A DNA stretch of 64,000 nucleotides from Acidovorax sp. KKS102. Lineage in GTDB: Bacteria; Pseudomonadota; Gammaproteobacteria; Burkholderiales; Burkholderiaceae_C. Where the stretch lies: assembly GCF_000302535.1 (NCBI RefSeq), contig NC_018708.1, forward strand, positions 5,132,936 to 5,196,935. Direction: 5' to 3'. Of the stretch, positions 46,800-55,800 are shown in pieces (the first letter of the stretch is position 1; each line of letters starts with the position of its first letter). Under the pieces are notes generated by a model. It had not been told where the DNA came from. It saw only the letters and a list, made by a program, of their open reading frames with translations, and made no database searches. The translations under genes were made by a program, and so were the position numbers.

Positions 46800-46919
46800 T
46801 TGCCTGCGTTTCAAGTTTGCGGTGATCCGTCAGTTTCGCGCTGAGAGCGTCATTGAGATTAGCTGGCTGCGTTTTGGGGACTCCATCGCTTTATCCATGT
46901 GTTTTTGAGGAGTCCCTCG
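46800..46919 (+). promoter_or_regulatory. structured leader of the second RRM gene
   Basis: It is related block by block to the leader at 46150-46269. GGGACTCC at 46877-46884 can pair perfectly with the ribosome-binding site GGAGTCCC at 46909-46916, closing a 24-nt loop. A CATAAT at about 46780 with TGCTTT 18 bp upstream may be the promoter. Confidence 0.65.
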
Positions 46920-47486
46920 ATGGGCAACAAACTGTACGTCGGCAACCTGCCTTACTCGGTGCGCGACGGTGATCTGGAACAGGCCTTTGGCCAGTTCGGT
47001 GCCGTGACCAGCGCCAAGGTCATGATGGAGCGCGACACGGGTCGCTCCAAAGGCTTCGGCTTTGTGGAGATGGGCAGCGACGCAGAAGCCCAGGCTGCCA
47101 TCAACGGCATGAACGGCCAGCCCCTCGGCGGTCGCAGCATTGTGGTCAACGAAGCCCGTCCTATGGAGCCACGCCCACCCCGTAGTGGTGGTTTTGGCGG
47201 CGGTGGCGGCGGCTACGGCGGTGGTGGCCGCAGTGGTGGTGGCCGCAGTGGTGGTGGTGGCTACGGCGGCGGCCGTGAAGGCGGCGGCGGTGGCTATGGT
47301 GGTGGCCGCGAGGGCGGTGGCGGTGGTTACGGCGGTGGCCGTGACGGTGGCGGCGGCTACGGCGGCGGTGGCCGCAGCGAAGGTGGCTTCCGCAGCCCCT
47401 ACGGTTCGGGCTCGCGCAACGGCGGAGGCGGCGGTCGCAATGGCGGTGGTGGCGGCTACGGTGGCAGCGGCAACGGCGGCTACTGA
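46920..47486 (+). CDS. RRM-domain glycine-rich RNA-binding protein, copy 2
   Basis: A 188-residue paralogue of the preceding gene. The RRM (residues about 2-80) again has KLYVGNLPYS and RSKGFGFVEM, and a PMEPR linker. The tail is longer, about 100 residues, and built from near-identical units of the form GGGGGYGGGRE or GGGGGYGGGRD, then a Ser/Asn/Gly-rich end. The low-complexity tail could drive self-association or RNA annealing. The DNA of the tail is strongly repetitive (GGC/GGT runs), so unit number may vary between strains. The ribosome-binding site is AGGAG within the leader hairpin. Confidence 0.93.
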   Translation: MGNKLYVGNLPYSVRDGDLEQAFGQFGAVTSAKVMMERDTGRSKGFGFVEMGSDAEAQAAINGMNGQPLGGRSIVVNEARPMEPRPPRSGGFGGGGGGYGGGGRSGGGRSGGGGYGGGREGGGGGYGGGREGGGGGYGGGRDGGGGYGGGGRSEGGFRSPYGSGSRNGGGGGRNGGGGGYGGSGNGGY

Positions 47487-47507
47487 ATCACACCCGTTCT
47501 TTCTGTC

Positions 47508-47532
47508 AAAAGGGCCCTCAGGGGCCCTTTTT
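47508..47532 (+). terminator. intrinsic terminator after the second RRM gene
   Basis: The stem AAAAGGGCCC/GGGCCCTTTTT with a TCAG-type loop lies 20 bp after the stop codon. Confidence 0.92.
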
Positions 47533-47608
47533 CATGGTGACTGCACGTCGAGGTAGCCATCCATCTCCCCTGCTGGCGCCTTGAGGCTCCTCGTGCAAGC
47601 CCTGCCAC

Positions 47609-48391
47609 TCACTGCATTTCGCTTTGGCGGCGCTTGCGCGGGCGGCCCGCCAGCACCTTGTCAAACAAGGGGTTGGGCAGCATGCGCAGCAGCTTGGCAA
47701 CCACGCCCATCTGCCAGGGGATGACCCGGTAGCTCACGCCCGCCTGAATGGTGCGAAAGGCCCGGTCGGCAAAATCGGCAGGCTGCATCAAAAACGGCAT
47801 GCTGTAGCGGTTCTGCTGAGTGAGGGGGGTGTCGATGTAGCCCGGCGACACCGTCACCACGCGCACGCCATGGGGGCGCAATTCACCGCGCAGGCTCTCG
47901 CAATAGCTGATGACCGCCGCCTTGCTGGCGCAATACGCGCCATGGCCCGGCAGACCGCGGATACCGGCCACGCTGCCAAGGCCCACCAGGGTGCCGCTGC
48001 CGCGCTGCACCATGGCATCCACAAACGGCTGGAAGGTGGCCGCCATGCCGATGTTGTTGGTGGCAAAGGTGCGGGCCATGACATCGATGTCGCTCAGCAC
48101 GGCCGTGTCCATGCCCACGCTGATGCCGGCGTTGGCAATCACCACATCTGGCACCCCCTGGCGTGCGATGCAGTCACGCCCCGCAGCCACGATGCTGTCG
48201 CTCACCGATACGTCGGCACTATAAATTTCATAGCTAACAGGGCTTATTCCTTGTGCGCTTGCCCATGTTTTGACCTCGGAAGTGCGCCGAGCCACCAGCG
48301 CCAGGCGGAATCCCGCTTGGTGGTAGCGGTGGGCCAGGGCCTGGCCAATGCCGCTGGAGGCGCCGGTGATGAAGACAAGGGGTTGGGTCAT
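47609..48391 (-). CDS. short-chain dehydrogenase/reductase
   Basis: A 260-residue SDR-family oxidoreductase. The cofactor loop is VFITGASSGIGQALAHRYHQ, the Asn of the NAG motif is in VVIANAGISVGMDTAV, and the catalytic triad is Ser in VGLGSVAGIRGLPG with Tyr and Lys in AYCASKAAVISYCESLRGEL. Cofactor preference (RR after beta-2) suggests NADP(H). Residues about 40-58 (between ARRTSEV and YSADVS) are encoded by a copy of the dispersed repeat, an in-frame insertion in a surface loop region. The substrate is unknown. It follows lptC on the same strand after 40 bp. Confidence 0.92.
   Translation of the reverse strand: MTQPLVFITGASSGIGQALAHRYHQAGFRLALVARRTSEVKTWASAQGISPVSYEIYSADVSVSDSIVAAGRDCIARQGVPDVVIANAGISVGMDTAVLSDIDVMARTFATNNIGMAATFQPFVDAMVQRGSGTLVGLGSVAGIRGLPGHGAYCASKAAVISYCESLRGELRPHGVRVVTVSPGYIDTPLTQQNRYSMPFLMQPADFADRAFRTIQAGVSYRVIPWQMGVVAKLLRMLPNPLFDKVLAGRPRKRRQSEMQ
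48219..48275 (+). repeat. dispersed short repeat, copy R8, inside a coding region
   Basis: It reads AATTTCATAGCTAAC, then GGCTTATTCCTTGTGCGCTT, then GTTTTGACCTC, a diverged but recognisable copy. It is in frame within the SDR gene and is visibly more A/T-rich than the sequence on either side. Confidence 0.6.
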
Positions 48392-48431
48392 GTGCGTTCC
48401 GGCTGTGGCGGCAAGGCGGGGTGGCGTGGGG

Positions 48432-49052
48432 CTATCGCGTGGTGCCCGGCAGGATCATGCCGCGCACGCGCCCGCGCAGTTGCAGCACCTGGTCGAGGTT
48501 GTCGTAGTCCATGCTGTCGGCAGTGAAGCGGTCGTTGCCGCGGGTGAGCGTGACCGGCTGGTCCGAGCGCACCCGTTCGGTGTTGGTGAAGGCGTGCAGA
48601 AACTCACCCCGGAACTCCATCCGGGGCTGCGCCGCCGCCCCCGGCTTGGCGGGCAGCGGTTCACGCGTGACGATGGCATTGCCGAACAACTGCACTTCGG
48701 AGCCATCGGCATTGCTCAGGGCCCGGTTGGCGGTGGCCACGGTGACCCGGCCATCGAGGCTGACCGAGCGCATGCGGACCTGGTCGATTTCCAGCGTGTC
48801 GGTGTCGGGGTAGTGGCGTGCCTCGTCACCTTGCACCTCACTTTGCAGGCGGCCTGTGGCGTCGAAGGTCTTCACCGAAAAGGACTTCATGAAGTAGTCG
48901 GGCTGGTGCTTTACGGGCCGGTCGATGGCGGGCAACTGCGGCATGGGCGCGTTGCGCACCAGCCACCAGGTGCCCAGCGCCAGCAGGCCCATCAGCACCA
49001 CGGGCAGGTAGATCGAGAGCTGGTCCCAGCCCTGGCGGATCACGCGGATCAT
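48432..49052 (-). CDS. lptC: LPS transport protein LptC
   Basis: A 206-residue bitopic inner-membrane protein. One N-terminal helix (YLPVVLMGLLALGTWWLV) is followed by a periplasmic beta-jellyroll domain: YFMKSFSVKTFDATGRLQSE, LFGNAIVTREPLPAKPG and a C-terminal RFTADSMDYDNLDQVLQLRG. It carries LPS from the LptBFG complex to LptA. It overlaps kdsC by 4 bp. In many betaproteobacteria lptA and lptB follow directly; here an SDR gene does, so those genes must lie elsewhere. Confidence 0.9.
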   Translation of the reverse strand: MIRVIRQGWDQLSIYLPVVLMGLLALGTWWLVRNAPMPQLPAIDRPVKHQPDYFMKSFSVKTFDATGRLQSEVQGDEARHYPDTDTLEIDQVRMRSVSLDGRVTVATANRALSNADGSEVQLFGNAIVTREPLPAKPGAAAQPRMEFRGEFLHAFTNTERVRSDQPVTLTRGNDRFTADSMDYDNLDQVLQLRGRVRGMILPGTTR

Positions 49053-49618
49053 GCGGTGTAGTCCGCCAGCAGCGCCGCATAACGGCCCGTGGCCACCAGC
49101 AGCAGATCGCACAGCTCGCGCGCCGCACCATCGCCCCCACGCGCCTGGGTGACGAAGTGGGCTGCGTGGCGCACCTCGGTCTGGGCGTTGGCGGGCGCGC
49201 AGGCAAAGGCGCTGCGGCGCATCACGGGCAGGTCGGGCCAGTCGTCACCCATGGCTGCGGCCTGCGCCCAGGTCAGGCCCAGGGTGGCCAGCATCTGCTC
49301 GGCGGCGGGGCGCTTGTCTTCGGTGCCGAACACGGCGTGTTCCACGCCCAGGGCCTTCAGGCGCACGCGCAATGGGGCGGAGTCGCGGCCGGTGATCACG
49401 GCGGGAGTAATGCCCGCCTTTTGCAGCAGCTTGAGGCCGTGGCCGTCCAGGGTGTTGAAGCGTTTGATGGTCTCGCCCGTTTCGCTGAAGTACAGGCCGC
49501 CGTCGGTGAGCACACCGTCCACGTCGAAAAAGGCCACGCGCACGCCCTGGGCGCGCAGCAGCAGTTCAGGGTCAATCTGCAGGGCAGGAGAGGGAGAGGT
49601 CTGAGGATCCAGCGCCAT
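49049..49618 (-). CDS. kdsC: 3-deoxy-D-manno-octulosonate 8-phosphate phosphatase
   Basis: A 189-residue HAD-family phosphatase that converts Kdo-8-phosphate to Kdo, the inner sugar of lipopolysaccharide. The nucleophile motif is VAFFDVDGVLTDGGLYFS, followed by the Kdo8P-specific FNTLDGHGLKLLQKAGI, AVITGRDSAPL and the metal aspartates in AMGDDWPDLPVM. The small size without a cap domain is typical of KdsC tetramers. The gene lies 2 bp after kdsD and overlaps lptC. Confidence 0.95.
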   Translation of the reverse strand: MALDPQTSPSPALQIDPELLLRAQGVRVAFFDVDGVLTDGGLYFSETGETIKRFNTLDGHGLKLLQKAGITPAVITGRDSAPLRVRLKALGVEHAVFGTEDKRPAAEQMLATLGLTWAQAAAMGDDWPDLPVMRRSAFACAPANAQTEVRHAAHFVTQARGGDGAARELCDLLLVATGRYAALLADYTA

Positions 49619-49620
49619 CG

Positions 49621-50622
49621 TCAGATCACCTTCGCCCGCATCAGGTCGCCGATGTGGACCACGCCCACCAGCACGCCCGCTGCGTCCACCACCAGCACGC
49701 TGGTGATGGCGTGGGCCTCCATCATTTCGGCGGCGTCCACGGCCAGGGCGTCGGGGGCAATGCGGCGGGGGTTGGGGTGCATGACCTGGGCGGCGGTGGT
49801 GGACCGCAGGTCTGCCCCGGCCTCGATGCGGCGGCGCAGGTCGCCGTCGGTGAAGATGCCCAGCACCTGCCCTGCTGCATCGACGATGGCCGAAGCGCCC
49901 AGGCCCTTGGCGCTCATCTCGCGCATGAGGTCGCTGAACGAGGCGTCAGGCGCCACACGCGGCACTTCGGTGCCCGAGCGCATCACGTCGCTCACATGGG
50001 TGAGCAGCTTGCGGCCCAGCGCACCGCCAGGGTGCGAGCGGGCAAAGTCTTCGGGGCGGAAGCCCCGGGCGTCCAGCAGGGCCACGGCCAGCGCGTCGCC
50101 CATGGCGATCTGGGCCGTGGTACTTGTTGTCGGTGCAAGGTTGTGCGGGCAGGCTTCGCGCTCCACACCGCAGTCGAGCACGATGTCCGCATGGCGCGCC
50201 AACGTGGACTGCAGCCCACCGGTCATCGCGATCAAAGGCACGCCCAGCCGCTTGATCACGGGCAGGATGGCGGTCACTTCACCCACTTCTCCGCTGTTGG
50301 ACAGCGCCAGCACCACGTCGCCAGCCGTGACCATGCCCAGGTCGCCATGGCTGGCTTCGGCGGGGTGTACGAAAAACGCGGGGGTACCAGTCGAAGCGAG
50401 CGTGGCGGCAATCTTGCGGCCCACATGGCCACTTTTTCCCATGCCCATCACCACCACACGGCCCCGGGTCTGCAGCACCATCTGCACCGCCTGGGCAAAC
50501 AGCTTGTCCACGCGGTTTGACAGAGCGGTTAAGGCCGCCGCCTCGATGTCGAAGGTCTCGCGGGCCAGGCGCAGGGCCTGATCAGCGTCAAAAGGGGGCA
50601 GCGCGGCGGGGGCGGGAGTCAT
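49621..50622 (-). CDS. kdsD: arabinose-5-phosphate isomerase
   Basis: A 333-residue enzyme that converts ribulose-5-phosphate to arabinose-5-phosphate, the first Kdo-specific step. The N-terminal SIS domain has VVVMGMGKSGHVGRKIAATL and FFVHPAEASHGDLGM; the two C-terminal CBS domains run from about residue 205, with VMRSGTEVPRVAPDASFSD and VMHPNPRRIAPDALAVDAAE. This is the normal KdsD layout. It is the first gene of kdsD-kdsC-lptC and is divergent from the antiporter gene. Confidence 0.95.
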   Translation of the reverse strand: MTPAPAALPPFDADQALRLARETFDIEAAALTALSNRVDKLFAQAVQMVLQTRGRVVVMGMGKSGHVGRKIAATLASTGTPAFFVHPAEASHGDLGMVTAGDVVLALSNSGEVGEVTAILPVIKRLGVPLIAMTGGLQSTLARHADIVLDCGVEREACPHNLAPTTSTTAQIAMGDALAVALLDARGFRPEDFARSHPGGALGRKLLTHVSDVMRSGTEVPRVAPDASFSDLMREMSAKGLGASAIVDAAGQVLGIFTDGDLRRRIEAGADLRSTTAAQVMHPNPRRIAPDALAVDAAEMMEAHAITSVLVVDAAGVLVGVVHIGDLMRAKVI

Positions 50623-50748
50623 GCAGGGATTCTATCGACCGGGCATGCCGAGCGGGGCCCTGTCAGCGGGATGCCCTCTGGCACGGACCGTGCATCGCCT
50701 GCTCAAAAGACCCTTGCTCGCGCACAAGCCTCGGATAGCATCGAACCC

Positions 50749-52734
50749 ATGTCTTCTCTCGCCCTCACACTGCTTTACCTGCTGGCCGCGGTGCTGGGCG
50801 TGGTGACCTGTCGCAGCCTCAAGCTGCCGCCCATGCTGGGCTACCTGGCGGCCGGGGTGCTCATCGGGCCGCATGCGCTGGCGCTGGCGCAGAACTCCGA
50901 AGGCGTGCGCCACCTGGGCGAGTTCGGGGTGGTGTTCCTGATGTTTGCCATCGGGCTGGAGTTCAGCCTGCCCAAGCTGCGCGCCATGCGCAAGCAGGTG
51001 TTTGGCCTGGGGCTGATGCAGGTGGTGCTGACGATGGCCGTGGTGTCTGGCCTGGCGCTGGTGCTGTCGCGCTGGGCGGGCGGGGTGTGGGATATGGGCT
51101 GGCAGACGGCGCTGGCGCTGTCGGGCGTGATGGCGATGAGCAGCACGGCCATTGTGGTCAAGCTCATGGCAGAGCGGGCCGAGCTGGAGAGCGAACACGG
51201 CCGGCGGGTGATGGGCATCCTGCTGTTCCAGGATCTGGCCGTGGTGCCGCTGCTGGTGCTGATTCCGGCGCTGGGGTCGTCGCCCGACCAGTTGCTGACT
51301 TCGCTGGGCTGGGCGCTGATCAAGGCCACGGTGCTGGTGGGCCTGCTGCTCACCGGCGGGCAGCGGCTGATGCGCTGGTGGCTCACGCTGGTCGCGCGGC
51401 GCAAGAGCGACGAACTGTTCATGCTGAACCTGCTGCTGATCACACTGGGCCTGGCCTGGCTGACCGAGCTGGCGGGCCTGAGCCTGGCACTGGGCGCCTT
51501 CATTGCGGGCGTGCTGGTGTCCGAGACCGAGTATCGCCACCAGGTGGGCACGGACATCAGGCCCTTTCACGATGTGCTGCTGGGCCTGTTCTTCATCACC
51601 ATCGGCATGATGCTGGACTGGCACATCCTGGTGGACCGCTGGGCGCTGGTGTTGATGCTGCTCACGGTGCCGCTGGTGCTCAAGCTGGGGATCATCCTGG
51701 TGCTGGCGCGGGGCATGGGCGCGACCACCGGTGTGGCGCTGCGCACCGGGCTGTACCTGGCGCAGGCGGGCGAGTTCGGCTTTGTGCTGCTGTCGCTCAC
51801 GCAGAACAACGGGCTGGTGCAGCCAGCGCTGATGAACCCCATCCTCGCGGCCATGGTGCTGTCGATGCTGGCCACGCCCTTCCTCATCATGTACAGCAAC
51901 CGCATCGTGATGAAGCTGGTGGCCAGCGACTGGCTGCAGCAGTCGCTGCAGATGACATCGATTGCGCGCAAGTCCATCAACACCAGCAAGCACGTGATCA
52001 TCTGCGGCTACGGCCGCTGCGGGCAGAACCTGGCGCGCATGCTGGAGCACGAGGGCATCCCCTACATGGCGCTGGACCTGGACCCGGACCGCGTGCGCCA
52101 GGCCGCCGCCGCCGGTGATTCGGTGGTGTATGGCGACGCGACCCGCCTGCAGGCGCTGATGGCCTCCGGCCTGGTGCGCGCCAGCGCCGTGGCTGTGACC
52201 TACATCGACGTGCCCGCCGCGCTGAAGGTGCTGGCCAATGCCCGCTCGCACGCGCCGCAGGTGCCGGTGGTGGTGCGCACACAGGACGACCTGTACCTGG
52301 ACAAGCTGCAGGAGGCCGGCGCGACCGAGGTGGTGCCCGAAGCCATCGAGGGCTCGCTCATGCTCGCCAGCCACGCCCTGGCCCTGGTAGGCGTGCCCAT
52401 GCGCCGCGTGCTGCGGCTGGTGCAGGACCAGCGTGATGCGCGCTACAACCTGCTGCGCGGCTACTTCCACGGCGCGGACGACGACACGGTGAACGAGCGC
52501 GACCAGGAGCGCCTGTCCACCATCAACCTGCCCCCCGGCTCCACGGCCCTCGGCCGCAGCCTGGGTCAGCTGGCGCTGCCGGCCATGGGCGTGCGCGTGG
52601 TCAACCTGCGGCGAGGCAACGGCCATGTGAGCGCAGCGGTGGACGAGGCCTTGCTGGCCGAAGGCGACACGCTGGTGCTGTCGGGCCACCCGGCTGCACT
52701 GGCGCTCGCAGAAGACAAGCTGCTGAAAGGCTGA
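50749..52734 (+). CDS. Kef/CPA2-type cation:proton antiporter with RCK domain
   Basis: A 661-residue protein. Residues 1-390 form a CPA2 sodium/proton exchanger-like membrane domain with about 12-13 helices (AGVLIGPHALALAQNSEG, LMFAIGLEFSLPKLRAM, SSTAIVVKLMAERAELES). From residue 415 an RCK/TrkA-N domain starts with HVIICGYGRCGQNLARMLEH, a nucleotide-binding Rossmann motif, then a TrkA-C-like domain near the end. It probably exports K+ in exchange for protons under control of a nucleotide. It resembles KefB/KefC, but glutathione gating cannot be judged here. The ATG at 50749 is the family-like start. Confidence 0.92.
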   Translation: MSSLALTLLYLLAAVLGVVTCRSLKLPPMLGYLAAGVLIGPHALALAQNSEGVRHLGEFGVVFLMFAIGLEFSLPKLRAMRKQVFGLGLMQVVLTMAVVSGLALVLSRWAGGVWDMGWQTALALSGVMAMSSTAIVVKLMAERAELESEHGRRVMGILLFQDLAVVPLLVLIPALGSSPDQLLTSLGWALIKATVLVGLLLTGGQRLMRWWLTLVARRKSDELFMLNLLLITLGLAWLTELAGLSLALGAFIAGVLVSETEYRHQVGTDIRPFHDVLLGLFFITIGMMLDWHILVDRWALVLMLLTVPLVLKLGIILVLARGMGATTGVALRTGLYLAQAGEFGFVLLSLTQNNGLVQPALMNPILAAMVLSMLATPFLIMYSNRIVMKLVASDWLQQSLQMTSIARKSINTSKHVIICGYGRCGQNLARMLEHEGIPYMALDLDPDRVRQAAAAGDSVVYGDATRLQALMASGLVRASAVAVTYIDVPAALKVLANARSHAPQVPVVVRTQDDLYLDKLQEAGATEVVPEAIEGSLMLASHALALVGVPMRRVLRLVQDQRDARYNLLRGYFHGADDDTVNERDQERLSTINLPPGSTALGRSLGQLALPAMGVRVVNLRRGNGHVSAAVDEALLAEGDTLVLSGHPAALALAEDKLLKG

Positions 52735-52790
52735 CCAGCTGACCAGCCTGGGGCACGCCGCCGGCAACTCAGCGGGTGGCTAGGCACCCC

Positions 52791-52859
52791 ATTTGAATGA
52801 AATCGGCCTGTAGCGCTAGTGCAATATGCGCAAATAGCTACACATTTGATAGCAAACTA
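52791..52859 (-). repeat. dispersed short repeat, copy R9
   Basis: On the minus strand it reads TTTGCTATCAAATG, then GCGCATATTGCACTAGCGCT, then GGCCGATTTCATTC. It starts at the stop codon of the GGDEF-EAL gene and fills most of the gap to the antiporter gene. Confidence 0.8.
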
Positions 52860-55800
52860 CAGCAACTCCGCAGGCCCAGGCCGCCCGAACAGGTAGCCCT
52901 GGAACTGGCGGCAGCCGTTGCGCAGCAAGAACGCACGCTGCCCTTCGGTCTCCACCCCCTCGGCCACCACGTCCAGGCCCAGGCTGCGGGCCAGCGTGAT
53001 GATGGTGCAGGCGATGGTGGCGTCGTTGGGGTCAGTGAGCACGTCGCGCACAAAGCTCTGGTCGATCTTGAGCTGGTCCAGCGGCAGGCGCTTGAGGTAG
53101 CTGAGCGATGAATAACCTGTGCCAAAGTCGTCCAGCGAAAAGCCCACCCCCAGCGTGCGCAGCGCCTGCATCTTGAGGATGCTGTCCTCCACGTCGTGCA
53201 GCAGCAGGCTTTCAGTCAGTTCAAGCTTGAGCAGACGCGGGTTGGCGGCCGCATCGCGCAGCGCGGCCAGCACCTGCTCCACAAAATCGGGCTGGCGGAA
53301 CTCCTGCGCACTCACGTTGACGGCCAGCGTCCACGCAGCCGTTGCCGGGGCGGTAGCCCACTGGGCCAGCTGGCGGCAGGCTATGGCCAGCACCTGGCGG
53401 CCCAGGGGCAGGATGAGCCCAGTCTGCTCGGCCAGCGGGATGAAGTCGGCGGGCGAGACCATGCCGCGCTGCGGGTGTTGCCACCGTACCAGCGCCTCGG
53501 CTCCCAGCAGGTGGCCGGTGGCGTCCACCACCGGTTGGTAGTGCAACAGAAACTCGTTGCGCGCCAGGCCCTGGCGGATATCGCCCTCCAGTGCCGAGCG
53601 CGCCGACGCAGCGGCCTGCATGGCGGGGTCAAAAAAGCACAGGGTGTTGCGCCCCTGCGCCTTGGCCTGGTACATGGCCAGGTCGGCGCGCTTGAGCAGC
53701 TCCTGCACAGGCTGCTGCGCATCCTGGAACAGCGCGATGCCAATGCTGGGCGTACTGTGCATGTCGCAGCCGTCCACCACATAGGGCTGGTTCAGCGCCA
53801 CCAGAACCTTCTGCCCCACGGCTTCGGCCTCGGCGGCGGCTTCGACCTCCTGACTGTGGAGGCCTTGCACCACGACCACAAACTCGTCACCACCCAGCCG
53901 CGCCACGGTGTCAGTGGCCCGCACACAGGCCCCGATGCGCGCGGCCACCTGCACCAGCAGGCGGTCGCCCCATTCGTGGCCCATGGTGTCGTTGATGCCC
54001 TTGAAGTTGTCCAGGTCCAGGAACAGCAGCGCGCCGTGGCGACCCTCGCGCTGGGTGGTAGCCACCGCGCGCTCCAGCCGGTCCATCAGCAGTCGCCGGT
54101 TGGGCAGGCCGGTGAGTTCGTCGTAGAACGCCAGGCGCTGGATCTCGGCCTCGGCCAGCTTGCGCTCGGTGATGTCGCGCGCCACGCCCCGGTAGCCGGT
54201 GAAGCGCCCCTCTTCGTCAAAAATGGGCTCGCCGCTGATCGACACCCATACGGGTTTGCCGTCCTGGGACAGGCGCTGCATCTCGAAGTCGTGAAAGACC
54301 TGGTGCGCCTCCAGCTGCTTGCGGTGTTCACGCCATTGCCCCTCGGTGACGAAGGTGTCGGGCAGCTCCCAGCGGGTCAGGCCGTAGTGCATCTCATCGG
54401 GCACGCCCTCCGTGTGGTATGGGTTGCCGTCCAGCCGCACAAAGCGGAACTGGTCGTCCTGCTCCCAATACCAGTCGGACGACAGGTCCGTCAGGCTGCG
54501 CCAGCGCGCCTCGCTCTGGCGCAGCGCCTCCAGCGTGCTCAGGTAGTCGGTGACATCGGTGAACGTGCGCACGCGCCCGCCGGGCTCCAGGGCGCGGGTG
54601 CGCACCTCGATGTAGCGGCCTTTGGGCGTGCGCCGCACATAGCTGTCAGGCAGGGGCATCCGGTTGCCATGGGCCGCATACTCCGAGGCCACATAGTTGC
54701 GCGCCATGGGCTCGATGAGCTGGAAATTGGGACCGAAGTCGCCCCGCTCGGTCTGAAAGCGCACGACCTCTTCCACCAGCGGCTGCTGGGCCAGCAGACT
54801 CTCGGGCAGGTCCAGCAGCTCCAGGTAGCGCTGGTTGTAGACGCGGATGCGCCCCTCGGCGTCCACGTTGGTGATGCCCTGGGAGATGTTGTCCAGCGTG
54901 CCTTCAAGGGCGCGGGTCTTCTCGGCCAGCAGGGCGCTGGTGCGGGCCAGTTCGGCCTCCACATGGCTGCGGGCCAGCTCGGCGCGGCGGGCGGTCTCCA
55001 GCTGGCCGATCGTGCTCAGCAGAGGCTGCAGAAACTGCACGTCGGCGTTGGAGTACCCGCTGCTGCGGTTGGCCAGGCCCACCATGGCCACCAGCTCGCC
55101 TGCGGCGTGGATGGGCAGGCCCAGGTAGGTGCGCAGCGTGGGGTGGCCGGGCGGCGTGCCTGCGCTGCGCGGGTCGTGGTTGGCATCGTTGCTGATCACG
55201 GGCTCGCCCGACACCAGGGCCGCGCCCACCAGCGAATGCAGATTGTCGAACACCATGCCGTCCTCGGCATGCTGGGCGTAGCGCTGGCGCGAGGCCTCGT
55301 CCCAGCTGATGTCGGTCATCGCGTGCACGCGCAGGTAGGGGTGCCCGTCATCGGCCCGCTGCACCTGGCCGACCAGGCCGAACGCGCTCTGGGTCAGCGT
55401 CATCAACTCGCCCAGCAGCGCCTCGAACGCCGCCCGGGGACCCGAGCTGGCAATGAACATGCCCTGGGCCCGCGAGATGGCCTGCAGCAGCCGGTGCTGG
55501 CGCGCCAGCATGGCCTCGGCGGCGCGGCGGGCACGGGCGCTGGAGGTGCGCTCCAGCACGGCTTCGATCTGTGCGGGCAGGGTGAGCAGGTAGTCCAGCG
55601 CCGGGTCCTGCACGGTGAAGTCGTCAAAGCCGTGCCGCATGGCCTGCGCCGCGTGGGTCTCCGCCCCCATGCGCACGATGATGATGGCCGGAACGCCGTC
55701 GAGCAGCTGCAGCAGGTCAAAGGCCGAGCCGTCCATGGTGCGCTGGGCCGCCAGCACGATATCGGGCCGGTGGCGCAGCAGATATTCGCGCGCCTCGGTG

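Noticed and set aside
47200..47400. Tandem GGC/GGT-rich units resembling a CRISPR or satellite array
   Set aside because: The periodicity comes from Gly-rich codons of the RRM protein tail; there are no spacers and no cas genes.
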